Assembly: GCA_019233165.1 (NCBI GenBank)
Contig: JAFAMS010000141.1
Span: 1-5,130 of the forward strand
Source: Vulcanimicrobiota bacterium
GTDB taxonomy: Bacteria; Vulcanimicrobiota; Vulcanimicrobiia; Vulcanimicrobiales; Vulcanimicrobiaceae
DNA: 5,130 nucleotides
Reading direction: 5' to 3'
Made by a program: the position numbers and the translations under genes. How positions within the stretch are numbered: the first letter of the stretch is position 1; every line of letters begins with the position of its first letter. The notes under the pieces were generated by a model. It did no database searches and was not told where the DNA came from. It was given only the letters and a program-made list of their open reading frames with translations. Below are positions 4,674-5,130 of this stretch, piece by piece.

Positions 4674-5130
4674 AGCTGGCGCGCCAGTTCCTCAACCGAG
4701 TCGCGCGCGATCACGGTGACGCGCTTCCCCTGCGCGCGCAACTCGCCGGCGCGGGTCGCTGCGGCGATCGCATCGTCGGCAAGCTCGACCGTCGCGCGCG
4801 GCGCGTAATGCGACGGCAGCGAACCCGGGACGCGCACGCTTTCGTCACCGCTCGCGCGCACCGGTCCGATCGTCGCCTCGAGCTGCTCGCGCGTGACGGC
4901 GCCGGGACGTAGGATGGCGGCCGCGCCGTGCGCGAGATCGACGATCGTCGACTCGACGCCGACCGTCGCCGGCCCCGCGTCGACGATCATGTCGACGGCA
5001 TCGCCGAGATCCGCCGCGACGTGCTCGGCGGCGGTCGCGCTGACGTGGCCGAAGCGGTTCGCGGAAGGTGCGATCACGCCGCGGCCCGCGCGCGCGATGA
5101 TCTCGCGAGCGACCGGGTGCGCCGGAACGC
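4544..5130 (-). CDS. L-threonylcarbamoyladenylate synthase (Sua5/YrdC/YwlC), C-terminal part
   Basis: The enzyme makes threonylcarbamoyl-AMP from Thr, bicarbonate and ATP, the first step of the t6A37 modification of ANN-decoding tRNAs. The N-terminus is beyond the right edge; 194 residues are visible. Landmarks counted from the first visible codon are APSANRFGHVS (20-30), with the SxxN (S22, N24) ATP/substrate motif; AEHVAADLGDAVDMIVDAGP; VGVESTIVDL (56-65); AILRPGAVTREQLEATIG; and VPGSLPSHYAP (100-110), the interdomain linker with its His-Tyr-x-Pro typical of the long Sua5 form. A small C-terminal Sua5 domain follows, ending in GLGAAVSDRLRRAASRPAR, which is the usual end point of the family. 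The protein is therefore complete at its 3' end, stopping at TGA (4546-4544). A short version starting at the GTG at 5077 would cut through the catalytic domain, so it is not used. It is convergent with the ATP-grasp-like gene and overlaps it. Confidence 0.95.
   Translation of the reverse strand, partial: VPAHPVAREIIARAGRGVIAPSANRFGHVSATAAEHVAADLGDAVDMIVDAGPATVGVESTIVDLAHGAAAILRPGAVTREQLEATIGPVRASGDESVRVPGSLPSHYAPRATVELADDAIAAATRAGELRAQGKRVTVIARDSVEELARQLYALMRAADDEGSDAIVVVAPRDEGLGAAVSDRLRRAASRPAR

Noticed and set aside
3848..4912. Plus-strand 354-residue open frame inside and beyond the ATP-grasp-like gene
   Set aside because: It is extremely Arg-rich with no recognisable motif and overlaps both the ATP-grasp-like frame and the well-supported Sua5 gene.

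Overview
This is a GC-rich bacterial chromosome segment. A hand count of 3841-3900 gives 44 of 60 bases G or C, and third codon positions are mostly G/C. Gene content is ordinary for a free-living bacterium: a Uma2-type nuclease, tRNA-Ser(UGA), a phosphomannomutase-like HAD protein, a small basic protein, a degenerate ATP-grasp-like protein and a Sua5/YrdC tRNA-modification enzyme. The phylum cannot be fixed from this alone. Candidatus Eremiobacterota, Chloroflexota or a similar high-GC lineage would fit, but that is a weak guess. The tRNA does not encode its CCA end.

Left part (1-1406, all + strand): the C-terminal end of a probable SRPBCC-fold protein, a hairpin, an unrecognised 184-residue helical protein, and a Uma2-family PD-(D/E)XK nuclease-like protein.

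Middle (1458-2379): an intact tRNA-Ser(UGA) with its own intrinsic terminator. It is followed at once by a perfect 9-bp dyad and a gene for a phage-type HNH endonuclease with two tandem CxxH...CxxC modules. This stretch is clearly less GC-rich than its flanks (20, 26, 32 and 29 G/C of 60 in the four successive blocks from 1561 to 1800). It looks like cargo acquired at a tRNA hotspot and is the most mobile-looking part of the window.

Right part (2376-5130): the HAD gene on the minus strand shares the CTAG at its stop with the HNH gene. A 63-bp divergent intergenic region with a TATAC element and a hairpin separates it from a small gene with a DUF6582-like core and a Lys/Arg tail. Next comes a 347-residue protein resembling a shortened, active-site-poor ATP-grasp protein. 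Its 3' end overlaps, tail to tail, the 3' end of the Sua5/YrdC gene, which runs off the right edge.

No CRISPR array, complete insertion sequence or clear multi-gene pathway operon is present. The items most worth a second look are the tRNA-linked HNH module with its dyad, the degenerate ATP-grasp-like protein with its antisense overlap, and the divergent regulatory region at 3174-3236.
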